Of a stretch of DNA of 64,000 bases, positions 34,222 to 41,803 are shown in pieces (the stretch's first letter is position 1; every line of letters starts with the position of its first letter). Both the position numbers and the translations under genes were made by a program. Source of the DNA: an uncultured Acetatifactor sp. (GTDB lineage Bacteria > Bacillota > Clostridia > Lachnospirales > Lachnospiraceae). The stretch covers positions 83,337 to 147,336 of the forward strand of contig CAJTMX010000004.1 in assembly GCA_910577235.1 (NCBI GenBank). Direction: 5' to 3'. The notes under the pieces are model-generated. The model was not told the DNA's origin. It made no database searches and saw nothing but the letters and a program-made list of their open reading frames with translations.

Positions 34222-35322
34222 CATTTTTTTCTCATGAATGACAAATTGGGGTGTGGACAGCAGCAGTTTGGCTGCTTCCTGAGATGCCTCGTCATAAAAC
34301 TCGATTCTCAACACACCTTCTTCATACTCCCGGTTGTGTACAATGCCGATATTTTTGATATTAATGTTGTTAAACGCCAGTGCGGTGGCCACCTGGGCCA
34401 GCATACCGGGGCGGTCGTCTATGTCGATATTGAAAGAATACACCCTCTTGATGGGGCCGCTGGAGGCGTTTATAAAGGAATCCCGGTAGACTCTGGCGCT
34501 GTCAAAGAGCCGATACAGAGCGTCTTCCTGCCGGGCATCCAGCTGGTCTTTTATTTTGGAGAGGGAACCGATATAATCCCCCAACAGACGGGAAATATTC
34601 TCCGTGTTGGTCAGGCAGATCTGTTGCCACATGGCGGCGGAGGAGGAGGCGATCCGGGTGATGTCCTTGAAACCACCTGCAGCCACCAGTTTCATGATGC
34701 CGTCCTCATTGTCCGACTCCCGCACCAGATTGACCAGGGAGGCGGCTATCACATGAGGCAGATGGCTGATACCCGCTGTGACATAGTCGTGCTGTTGGTA
34801 ATCCAGGATCAGCGGGATAGCGCCCATGGATTCCACCAATGTTCTGTACGCCTCCAGCCGTTCGGGCAAAGTCTGTCCGGTGGGAGTCAGAATGTAGTAG
34901 GCGTTCTCCAGCAGCTTGGCCTTGGAATTGGCATAGCCGAAACGCTCGCTCCCCGCCATGGGGTGGCCGCCAATAAATTGCGCCTCCAGACCGACCTTTG
35001 CAATATGTTGGTGTATGTCGGTCTTGACACTGCCCACGTCTGTCAAGGTGCAGGAGGGAGAGATAAATTTTTTAACCGTCTCCAGATTGGCATCATTCTT
35101 TTGCACCGGGGCACACAGAAAGAGATAATCGCAGTCGGAAAAGCGTCCGTCGATCTGTTGTGCCGCCTGATCGATAACGCCGTCCTGTAACGCTCTATCC
35201 AAAGTGGCGCCGTTTATGTCATATGCCGTCATATATATTTCCGACATATTTTCCCGCAATGCTCTGGCGATGGAACCGCCTATCAGACCCAATCCGATAA
35301 ATCCTATGTGTAGTCGTGCCAT
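34219..35322 (-). CDS. tyrA: Prephenate dehydrogenase with C-terminal ACT domain
   Basis: A 367-residue enzyme oxidatively decarboxylating prephenate to 4-hydroxyphenylpyruvate in tyrosine synthesis. The nucleotide loop is GFIGLGLIGGSIA (residues 6-18), and the substrate blocks include LTDVGSVKTDI, GGHPMAGSE and the catalytic-region His in AGISHLPHVIAASL. Residues from about 297 form an ACT domain (IDIDDRPGMLAQVATAL), the usual site of amino-acid feedback. The start at 35322 follows GGGAGGAG; a longer frame is possible but adds an atypical N-terminus. The gene points toward the PilZ gene. Confidence 0.94.
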   Translation of the reverse strand: MARLHIGFIGLGLIGGSIARALRENMSEIYMTAYDINGATLDRALQDGVIDQAAQQIDGRFSDCDYLFLCAPVQKNDANLETVKKFISPSCTLTDVGSVKTDIHQHIAKVGLEAQFIGGHPMAGSERFGYANSKAKLLENAYYILTPTGQTLPERLEAYRTLVESMGAIPLILDYQQHDYVTAGISHLPHVIAASLVNLVRESDNEDGIMKLVAAGGFKDITRIASSSAAMWQQICLTNTENISRLLGDYIGSLSKIKDQLDARQEDALYRLFDSARVYRDSFINASSGPIKRVYSFNIDIDDRPGMLAQVATALAFNNINIKNIGIVHNREYEEGVLRIEFYDEASQEAAKLLLSTPQFVIHEKKM

Positions 35323-35450
35323 ACTTATCTCCTCCCAAGCGCCCATAATATACGGACATATAGACTATAGCACGTTAAAGCGTGAAAAGCAAGAGAAACG
35401 GGAATGCGGCGCGATTTCTCTGTCAAACTGTACAAAAACATTAAAAACAC

Positions 35451-35479
35451 TTGTATATTTCCAGAATATTTAGTAAAAT
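35451..35479 (+). promoter_or_regulatory. Promoter of the EF-G paralogue gene
   Basis: TTGTAT at 35451-35456 and TAAAAT at 35474-35479 with a 17-base spacer. Confidence 0.7.
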
Positions 35480-35556
35480 ACACTTATGGGTGTCAGAAAG
35501 CGCGGAATAGGGCTCTGGCGAAATGCCCAAATCAGACCTTAATTGGAGGAAAACTT

Positions 35557-37650
35557 ATGAATGTTTACACAACCGACAAGATTCGTAACGTATGCTTATT
35601 GGGCCACGGCGGCAGCGGCAAGACCAGCTTGGTGGAGGCCATGGCATACTTATCCGGCATTACTTCCAGAATGGGTAAAGTAACTGACGGCAATACAGTC
35701 AGTGATTATGGCAAGGAGGAGCAGAAGAGACAGTTCTCCATCAGTACCTCTGTGGTTCCCATCGAATGGGAAGGGCACAAGATCAATATTCTGGATACGC
35801 CGGGATATTTTGACTTCGTAGGAGAAGTGGAGGAGGCTCTGAGCGCGGCAGGCGCTGCTATCATTGTGATAAACGGCAAGGCCGGTATCGAGGTAGGGAC
35901 TCTGAAAGCATGGGAGTTGTGTGAAAAATATAAGTTACCACGTTTCATCTATGTGTCCAATATGGATGTGGACAATGCCTCTTTCCGCCAGGTGGTGGAG
36001 GATATGACCAATCTGTTCGGCAAGAAACTGGCTCCTTTTAATCTGCCCATCCGCGAGAACGAGAAGTTTGTAGGTTATGTGAACGTGATCACCGAGAGCG
36101 GCAATCGCTGGCAGGGCAAGGAAGTGGTTCCCTGTGAGGTGCCGGAGTACAATAAAGCAAATCTGGAGATATGCCGTGACGCGCTGATGGAGGCGGTGGC
36201 GGAAACCAGTGAAGAGATGATGGAGCGTTTCTTTAACGGGGAGACTTTCTCGGAGGCGGAGATCCGTGCCGCACTGCGCACTAATGTATGCGACGGCAGC
36301 ATTGTGCCCATGACCATGGGCTCCAATACCCTTTGTCAGGGCGTCTACACTCTGCTGGACGATATCGTGAAATATATGCCCAGCCCGGAGAACCGCGAGG
36401 TGGCGGGCATCAATATGAAGACCAATGAGATCTACCATGCGGACTATGATTTTGCCAAGGCAAAATCGGCCTATATCTGGAAGACCATTGTAGATCCCTT
36501 TATCGGCAAATATTCCCTGATCAAGGTGAATTCCGGCGTGCTTAAGACGGATGATCTGATCTACAATTTTGACAAGGATATCGAGGAGAAGATCGGTAAG
36601 CTGTACATATTGCAGGGCAACAAGCCCATGGAGGTCAGCGAACTCCACGCGGGAGATATCGGTGCCCTGGCCAAACTGACGGCGGCCCGTACCGGCAACA
36701 GCCTGTCCACCAAGAATACTACGATCAAGTTCGGAAAGTGGGAGATTTCCACGCCCTACACCTATATGCGCTACAAGGCTAAAAACAAGGGAGATATTGA
36801 CAAGATTTCCCAGGCTTTGCAGAAGATCACCCATGAGGATCTGACGGTGAAAGTGGTCAATGACGCGGAGAACCGCCAGCTGCTGCTGTACGGCATGGGC
36901 GATCAGCATCTGGAGATCATTGCCAGCCGCCTTAAAAACGAGTACAAGGTGGAGATTGAGCTGGATAAACCCAAGGTGGCTTACAGAGAAACCATCCGGA
37001 AGACTTCGGATGTGGAGGCAAAACATAAGAAACAATCCGGCGGCCATGGGCAGTACGGTCATGTGAAGATGCGTTTCTCCGCGTCCGGCGATCTGGAGAC
37101 GCCCTATGTATTTGAGCAGGAAGTGGTGGGCGGTGCCGTGCCCAAAAACTACTTCCCTGCGGTGGAAAAGGGTCTGCAGGAGAGCGTGACGAGAGGGCCT
37201 TTGGCGGCATATCCGGTGGTGGGTGTGAAAGCGGTGCTGTACGACGGTTCCTATCATCCGGTGGATTCCTCCGAGATGGCGTTTAAAATGGCTACCATCC
37301 AGGCGTTTAAGAAGGGATTTATGGAGGCCGGTCCCGTGCTGCTCGAGCCTATCGCCTCACTGAAAGTGACGGTGCCCGACAGCTTTACCGGCGATATCAT
37401 GGGTGATCTGAACAAGAGAAGAGGCCGAGTGCTGGGCATGAATCCCACAGCAAACGGTAAGCAGGTGATTGAGGCGGATATACCTATGAGCAGTCTGTTC
37501 GGTTACTGCACGGATCTGCGCTCCATGACCGGCGGCCAGGGTGAGTACAGCTATGAATTTGCCCGCTACGAGCAGGCTCCCAGCGATGTGCAGGAGAAAG
37601 AAGTGGCGGCCAGAGCGGCCAAGGTGGCGGAGAATAGCACGGAAGAATAG
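35557..37650 (+). CDS. Elongation factor G paralogue
   Basis: A 697-residue translational GTPase with all five EF-G domains, but of the divergent EF-G2-like kind. The P loop is GHGGSGKT (residues 16-23), where housekeeping EF-G has AHIDAGKT. Switch/G3 is DTPGYFDF, and the G4 motif reads SNMD in place of NKMD. Domain IV (SGGHGQYGHVKMRF) and the C-terminal domain V are intact. The gene is not next to rpsL, rpsG or tuf, unlike canonical fusA. Roles of such paralogues vary, from ribosome recycling to stress. It has its own promoter and terminator. Confidence 0.88.
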   Translation: MNVYTTDKIRNVCLLGHGGSGKTSLVEAMAYLSGITSRMGKVTDGNTVSDYGKEEQKRQFSISTSVVPIEWEGHKINILDTPGYFDFVGEVEEALSAAGAAIIVINGKAGIEVGTLKAWELCEKYKLPRFIYVSNMDVDNASFRQVVEDMTNLFGKKLAPFNLPIRENEKFVGYVNVITESGNRWQGKEVVPCEVPEYNKANLEICRDALMEAVAETSEEMMERFFNGETFSEAEIRAALRTNVCDGSIVPMTMGSNTLCQGVYTLLDDIVKYMPSPENREVAGINMKTNEIYHADYDFAKAKSAYIWKTIVDPFIGKYSLIKVNSGVLKTDDLIYNFDKDIEEKIGKLYILQGNKPMEVSELHAGDIGALAKLTAARTGNSLSTKNTTIKFGKWEISTPYTYMRYKAKNKGDIDKISQALQKITHEDLTVKVVNDAENRQLLLYGMGDQHLEIIASRLKNEYKVEIELDKPKVAYRETIRKTSDVEAKHKKQSGGHGQYGHVKMRFSASGDLETPYVFEQEVVGGAVPKNYFPAVEKGLQESVTRGPLAAYPVVGVKAVLYDGSYHPVDSSEMAFKMATIQAFKKGFMEAGPVLLEPIASLKVTVPDSFTGDIMGDLNKRRGRVLGMNPTANGKQVIEADIPMSSLFGYCTDLRSMTGGQGEYSYEFARYEQAPSDVQEKEVAARAAKVAENSTEE

Positions 37651-37696
37651 TTTCCGGTGAGCGCGGTATTTTGGCCCAAGCAGGTGGAATATATGT

Positions 37697-37730
37697 GAGG
37701 CGGTTTTCCTGATGGAGGCCGCCTCTTTTT
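37697..37730 (+). terminator. Intrinsic terminator after the EF-G paralogue
   Basis: GAGGCGG pairs with CCGCCTC around a 15-base loop, followed by TTTTT. Confidence 0.9.
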
Positions 37731-37826
37731 GAGAATATGTACTCCCCTACCCGGTCAAAGGCCGGCTTGTATTTATCGGGCCGGAGAATCCGTCCCGTCT
37801 CAGCACGCGCCAGAAATAGAAAAAAC

Positions 37827-37882
37827 TTGACATACCATTGGAATGAGGCTAAAATGAGCCATAAAGCTGGGAGTAATGGTAT
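37827..37882 (+). promoter_or_regulatory. leuS promoter with flanking inverted repeat
   Basis: A perfect TTGACA (37827-37832) and TAAAAT (37850-37855) with a 17-base spacer. ATACCATT at 37832-37839 in the spacer and AATGGTAT at 37875-37882 in the leader are exact inverted repeats. No T-box sequence is present between here and leuS. Confidence 0.8.
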
Positions 37883-37918
37883 CCCGGCGAAGGAAAACGT
37901 GAAAGAGGAGTAAAGACT

Positions 37919-40453
37919 ATGGCAGTACCGTACAACCACCACGAAGTGGAAAAAAAGTGGCAGAAAATATGGGATGATGAACAGGCGTTCAAAGTCTCAG
38001 AGGACTATTCCAAACCCAAGTATTACGCATTGGTAGAATTCCCGTACCCATCGGGAGCAGGATTACACGTGGGACATCCCAGACCCTATACGGCTCTGGA
38101 TATCGTGGCCCGCAAACGTCGTATGCAGGGTTATAATGTGCTGTATCCCATGGGGTTTGACGCTTTCGGTCTGCCCACGGAGAACTATGCCATCAAGAAT
38201 CATATACATCCCAAGATCGTGACCAGGAATAATGTGGCTCGCTTTAAGGAACAGCTTCATGCGCTGGGCTATTCCTTTGACTGGGACAGGGAAGTCAACA
38301 CCACGGACGAGGAGTATTATAAGTGGACTCAGTGGATCTTTTTGAAACTTTTTAAAGCAGGGCTGGCCTATAAGTCCGAGATGCCCATCAACTGGTGTAC
38401 CTCCTGCAAGGTGGGATTGGCCAACGAGGAAGTGGTGAACGGCGTCTGCGAGCGCTGCGGCAGTCCGGTGGTGCGCAAGGTAAAGAGCCAGTGGATGCTG
38501 AAGATCACTGAGTACGCGGACAGGCTGATCCAGGATCTGGACACGGTGGACTATGTGGAGCGTGTAAAAGTATCCCAGAAGAACTGGATCGGCAAGAGCC
38601 AGGGCGCGGAGGTGGATTTCTCCATCACCGGCAAGGAGGACAAACTGCGCATCTACACCACCAGGCCGGATACGCTGTTTGGCGCTACCTATATGGTGGT
38701 GTCGCCGGAGCATCCTCTGATCGAAAAATATAAAGATGAGATAGGCAATTATGAGGAGCTTTGCGCCTACAGGGAGCAGGCCGCCAAGAAGTCAGATTTT
38801 GAGCGCACGGAGCTTGCCAAGGACAAGACCGGTGTGCAGATTCAGGGTCTGACCGCCACCAACCCGGTGAACGGCAAGGAGATTCCCATTTGGATCTCCG
38901 ATTATGTATTAATGACCTATGGCACCGGCGCTATTATGGCTGTGCCCGCCCACGATGAGAGAGACTGGGAGTTCGCGAAGAAGTTCGGCCTGCCCATCAT
39001 TGAGGTGGTGGCAGGGAGCCCTGTTTCGGTGCAGGAGCAGGTGTTTACGGATGTTGCTACCGGTACGCTGGTGAACTCGGAGTTTTTGAACGGTCTGTCC
39101 GTGGCGGATGCCAAGGACAGGATCATCGCGTTTTTGGAGGAGAAGGGCATCGGTACCAGCAAGACCAATTTCAAGCTGCGTGACTGGGTGTTCTCCAGAC
39201 AGCGTTATTGGGGCGAACCCATCCCCATCGTAAAGTGTGATAAGTGCGGCTATGTGCCCATCGATGAGAGCGAACTGCCGCTGACCCTGCCGGAAGTGGA
39301 ATCCTATGAGCCTACCGATAACGGGGAGTCTCCGCTGGCAGCTATGACCGAATGGGTCAATACCACATGTCCCTGCTGTGGCGGACCGGCTAAGAGAGAG
39401 ACGGATACCATGCCCCAGTGGGCAGGTTCGTCTTGGTATTTCCTGCGGTATATAGATCCGCATAACAAAGAGGCCCTTGCCAGCCAGGAGGCGCTTAAGT
39501 ACTGGATGCCGGTGGATTGGTACAACGGCGGTATGGAGCATACCACGCTGCATCTGCTGTACTCCCGTTTCTGGCACAAATTCCTGTACGATCAGGGTGT
39601 GGTGCCCTGTCCGGAACCATATCAGAAGAGGACCAGCCACGGCATGATCCTTGGACTGAATCCCCACAGCTTTGTAAACCAGACTCAGGAGGAGCAAAAG
39701 CGTCTGGTGGAGCAGTATGGCAGCGAGAAGGCAGCCCGCGCAGCTCTGGTGGAGGAATTCGGCGAGATGGCGGAACATCCCATCGTGAAGATGAGCAAAT
39801 CTCTGGGTAATGTGGTCAATCCGGACGAGATCGTGGAGGAGTACGGCGCGGATACTCTGCGTACTTATGAGATGTTTATCGGCGCTTTTGATATGTCCGC
39901 CGCATGGAGTGAGGACGGTGTGAAGGGATGCCGCAGATTCCTGGAGAGAGTCTGGAAGTTGCAGGATATAGTGGTGGAAGGAGAGGGCTACAGCGCCGAT
40001 CTGGAAACCAAGATGCACCAGACCATAAAAAAAGTCAGCGGCGACTATGAGAGTTTGAAGTACAATACCGCCATCGCGGCTATGATGGCGCTGATCAACG
40101 ATATGAATAAGAAGGGGGCAGTGACCAGGGGAGAGTATGGTACATTGCTGGCCCTGCTCAATCCCGTGGCGCCCCATATCACTGAGGAACTGTGGCAGCT
40201 TTGCGGTTTTGCGGGCAAGATATATCAGACCGGCTGGCCGGAGTACGAGGAGGCCAAGACCATCGAGGCTACCGTGGAGATCGCTGTGCAGATCAACGGA
40301 AAGATGCGGGGCACGTTCTCCATCCCTCAGGATCTGGATAAGGAGCAGGTTATTGCCCAGGCCAAGGAGCAGCTGGGAGACAAGCTGGCGGGCACCATCG
40401 TCAAGGAGATTTATGTGCCGGGCAGGCTGGTGAATATCGTGGTGAAACCGTAG
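37919..40453 (+). CDS. leuS: Leucyl-tRNA synthetase
   Basis: An 844-residue class Ia synthetase. The HIGH motif is HVGH (residues 50-53) in SGAGLHVGHPRPYT. The CP1 editing domain carries TTRPDTLFGATYMV and TYGTGAIMAVPAHDERD, zinc-like Cys pairs are in CTSCKVG/CERCGSP, and KMSKS spans 624-628. The anticodon-binding and C-terminal domains are complete. The start follows GAGGAG. It is transcribed alone from a strong promoter and lacks the T-box that Leu synthetase genes often carry in Bacillota. Confidence 0.97.
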   Translation: MAVPYNHHEVEKKWQKIWDDEQAFKVSEDYSKPKYYALVEFPYPSGAGLHVGHPRPYTALDIVARKRRMQGYNVLYPMGFDAFGLPTENYAIKNHIHPKIVTRNNVARFKEQLHALGYSFDWDREVNTTDEEYYKWTQWIFLKLFKAGLAYKSEMPINWCTSCKVGLANEEVVNGVCERCGSPVVRKVKSQWMLKITEYADRLIQDLDTVDYVERVKVSQKNWIGKSQGAEVDFSITGKEDKLRIYTTRPDTLFGATYMVVSPEHPLIEKYKDEIGNYEELCAYREQAAKKSDFERTELAKDKTGVQIQGLTATNPVNGKEIPIWISDYVLMTYGTGAIMAVPAHDERDWEFAKKFGLPIIEVVAGSPVSVQEQVFTDVATGTLVNSEFLNGLSVADAKDRIIAFLEEKGIGTSKTNFKLRDWVFSRQRYWGEPIPIVKCDKCGYVPIDESELPLTLPEVESYEPTDNGESPLAAMTEWVNTTCPCCGGPAKRETDTMPQWAGSSWYFLRYIDPHNKEALASQEALKYWMPVDWYNGGMEHTTLHLLYSRFWHKFLYDQGVVPCPEPYQKRTSHGMILGLNPHSFVNQTQEEQKRLVEQYGSEKAARAALVEEFGEMAEHPIVKMSKSLGNVVNPDEIVEEYGADTLRTYEMFIGAFDMSAAWSEDGVKGCRRFLERVWKLQDIVVEGEGYSADLETKMHQTIKKVSGDYESLKYNTAIAAMMALINDMNKKGAVTRGEYGTLLALLNPVAPHITEELWQLCGFAGKIYQTGWPEYEEAKTIEATVEIAVQINGKMRGTFSIPQDLDKEQVIAQAKEQLGDKLAGTIVKEIYVPGRLVNIVVKP

Positions 40454-40495
40454 GAAGACTGCGGGAAGTTTATGGAATTAAATGCCGGTTCTTGT

Positions 40496-40529
40496 AGGAG
40501 ACAGATGATGGTAACAGCGTCTGTCTCCT
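40496..40529 (+). terminator. Hairpin after leuS
   Basis: AGGAGACAGA at 40496-40505 pairs perfectly with TCTGTCTCCT at 40520-40529. The following GTTATG is a poor T run. Confidence 0.65.
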
Positions 40530-40584
40530 GTTATGTAAAATGCCGACTTTTGGGGATGAGACAAATAATATAGCATAATTAGAA

Positions 40585-40809
40585 TCATGAATCGGCTGTA
40601 TGCCATGCGCTGATTGCAGGTTTTATATTGGGAGCAAGTGCAAAACCGATAAGGAAAGAGAAGAAAATACTTGTAACACTCCAGTGTATGAAGTTGTATG
40701 GTATTGCAGACATGCTGCCTGGCAACGCTCCAGAAGATGAGGGCAACACCCGGGGAATGCTTGCGATAGCAAAGAAGAGGGGCGTAAACAGGCCAACAAA
40801 AAAATTCAA
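40585..40809 (-). CDS. Possible small membrane protein or remnant
   Basis: A 74-residue minus-strand frame with two strongly hydrophobic segments (FFVGLFTPLFFAIASIP at the start and HWSVTSIFFSFLIGFALAP). It starts at TTG, with AAGGA a few bases upstream. The hydrophobic pattern is better than expected for a shadow frame, but I recognise no family. It could be a genuine small protein or a fragment of a decayed transporter. Confidence 0.33.
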   Translation of the reverse strand: MNFFVGLFTPLFFAIASIPRVLPSSSGALPGSMSAIPYNFIHWSVTSIFFSFLIGFALAPNIKPAISAWHTADS

Positions 40810-41040
40810 ATTTTCCTTGCTTTTTTAGGTAAACCATGTTAGACTCAAGTCACATCCACATATCGGATGGTCTGAGTATGGTATCTGGTTCCCGGTTCTG
40901 CCGGGGATGTACGGGGTGTTTCTCCCCAAGTTTACCTAACATTTTATTTGGCAGACAGGCGGGGAGAGTTTGTGTCGTTTCTGATTTTGGCATATGGTTT
41001 CACTACCTTTCTGCGGCCAATGAGGCAGAAAGGAGTCAAT
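40810..41040. other. Intergenic region without a convincing gene
   Basis: The stretch has GC-rich hairpin-forming sequence around 40850-40930. AGGTAAAC at about 40828 and GTTTACCT at about 40931 are inverted. One plus-strand frame reads as aromatic and hydrophobic (WSEYGIWFPVLPGMYG) before stops, which could be a degraded permease piece. No clear RNA element could be assigned. Confidence 0.35.
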
Positions 41041-41685
41041 ATGACCCGAAAAGAGCAAGGCAGTGCAAATGCCACAATTATCGGCAACAGGAAATTACGG
41101 GACAGCAGCAGTAAGGTAATCTTTGAGGACAACACACTTAGTTCCCAATTCCTCCGGGACTATGCCGACCTGGATATCCTGCGTCACATTAAACCAGAGG
41201 ATGTTGAAGATGTATCGGCTTTTACGGATCTTTCCGCCAAAGGTCTGGAGAATATTTTGAGGGAAACTCCCGATTATCTGCTGGGGAAGATTGCGGATGT
41301 GCTGCGGGCATTACTCTATCGGATGGAGTTACCTGAAAATACAGTAGAGGACACAGTGGCTAAGATAAAGGAGCGCAAAATGGGTATACTGTTTGAAAAC
41401 ATCAAAATGAATATTCCGGAAGAAAAGAGAAAAGCAGAAATCGCCCGGCGGGAGAAAGAAATTATTGAGGGGGAAATTAAAGTTATTCAGCGTGAGAAGG
41501 AAGTTATTCAGCGTGAGAAGGAAGTTATCCAACAGGAACGTGATATATACAAGTGCGCCTTTGACATGATGCGTCAGGGATGTTCTGATGAGGTGCTCGT
41601 GGAATCTCTGATGCGGGAGTTTTCTTTGGACGAAGAGCAGGTGAGGGATATCGTGTGCCTGCATCAAAGGAATAGTACTATTTAG
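41041..41685 (+). CDS. Coiled-coil protein of unknown function (Rpn-associated type)
   Basis: A 214-residue soluble protein. Residues 20-60 include FEDNTLSSQFLRDYADLDILR and KPEDVEDVS, a block I associate with uncharacterised Lachnospiraceae proteins related to the Rpn group. Residues 120-180 form a long charged coiled coil with a perfect heptad-length repeat (VIQREKE). The C-terminus (about 185-214) resembles a small helical domain. ATG 41041 follows AAAGGAG. No nuclease residues are evident, so it may be a truncated or partner form. Confidence 0.62.
   Translation: MTRKEQGSANATIIGNRKLRDSSSKVIFEDNTLSSQFLRDYADLDILRHIKPEDVEDVSAFTDLSAKGLENILRETPDYLLGKIADVLRALLYRMELPENTVEDTVAKIKERKMGILFENIKMNIPEEKRKAEIARREKEIIEGEIKVIQREKEVIQREKEVIQQERDIYKCAFDMMRQGCSDEVLVESLMREFSLDEEQVRDIVCLHQRNSTI
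41482..41544 (+). repeat. 21-bp in-gene tandem repeat (coiled coil)
   Basis: The unit GTTATTCAGCGTGAGAAGGA(A) occurs exactly at 41482 and 41503, and degenerately at 41524. Each copy encodes one heptad, so copy-number change would lengthen the coil without a frameshift. Confidence 0.88.
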
Positions 41686-41803
41686 TGCTGACAGACTATT
41701 CCGTGGAAAACGTGATGTGGGATGGAAAATCCAAAGAAAGAGTCGTTAAGTATCACGGCTCTTTCTTTCACGGCAGTCGTGGGATGACGCGGTTCAGATA
41801 TTT

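Noticed and set aside
35935..37257. 440-codon antisense frame over the EF-G paralogue
   Set aside because: The composition is dominated by His, Arg, Gln and Leu, there is no ribosome-binding site, and the sense strand is a complete translational GTPase.
37731..37918. T-box in the leuS leader
   Set aside because: No GGGTGGTACCGCG-type sequence and no terminator lie between the promoter and leuS.
40850..40930. Riboswitch-like segment (CATATCGG...GTATGG) before the coiled-coil gene
   Set aside because: It recalls the first part of a purine riboswitch, but the invariant GTTTCTACC and CCGTAAA loops are missing and the stems do not fold in the right order.
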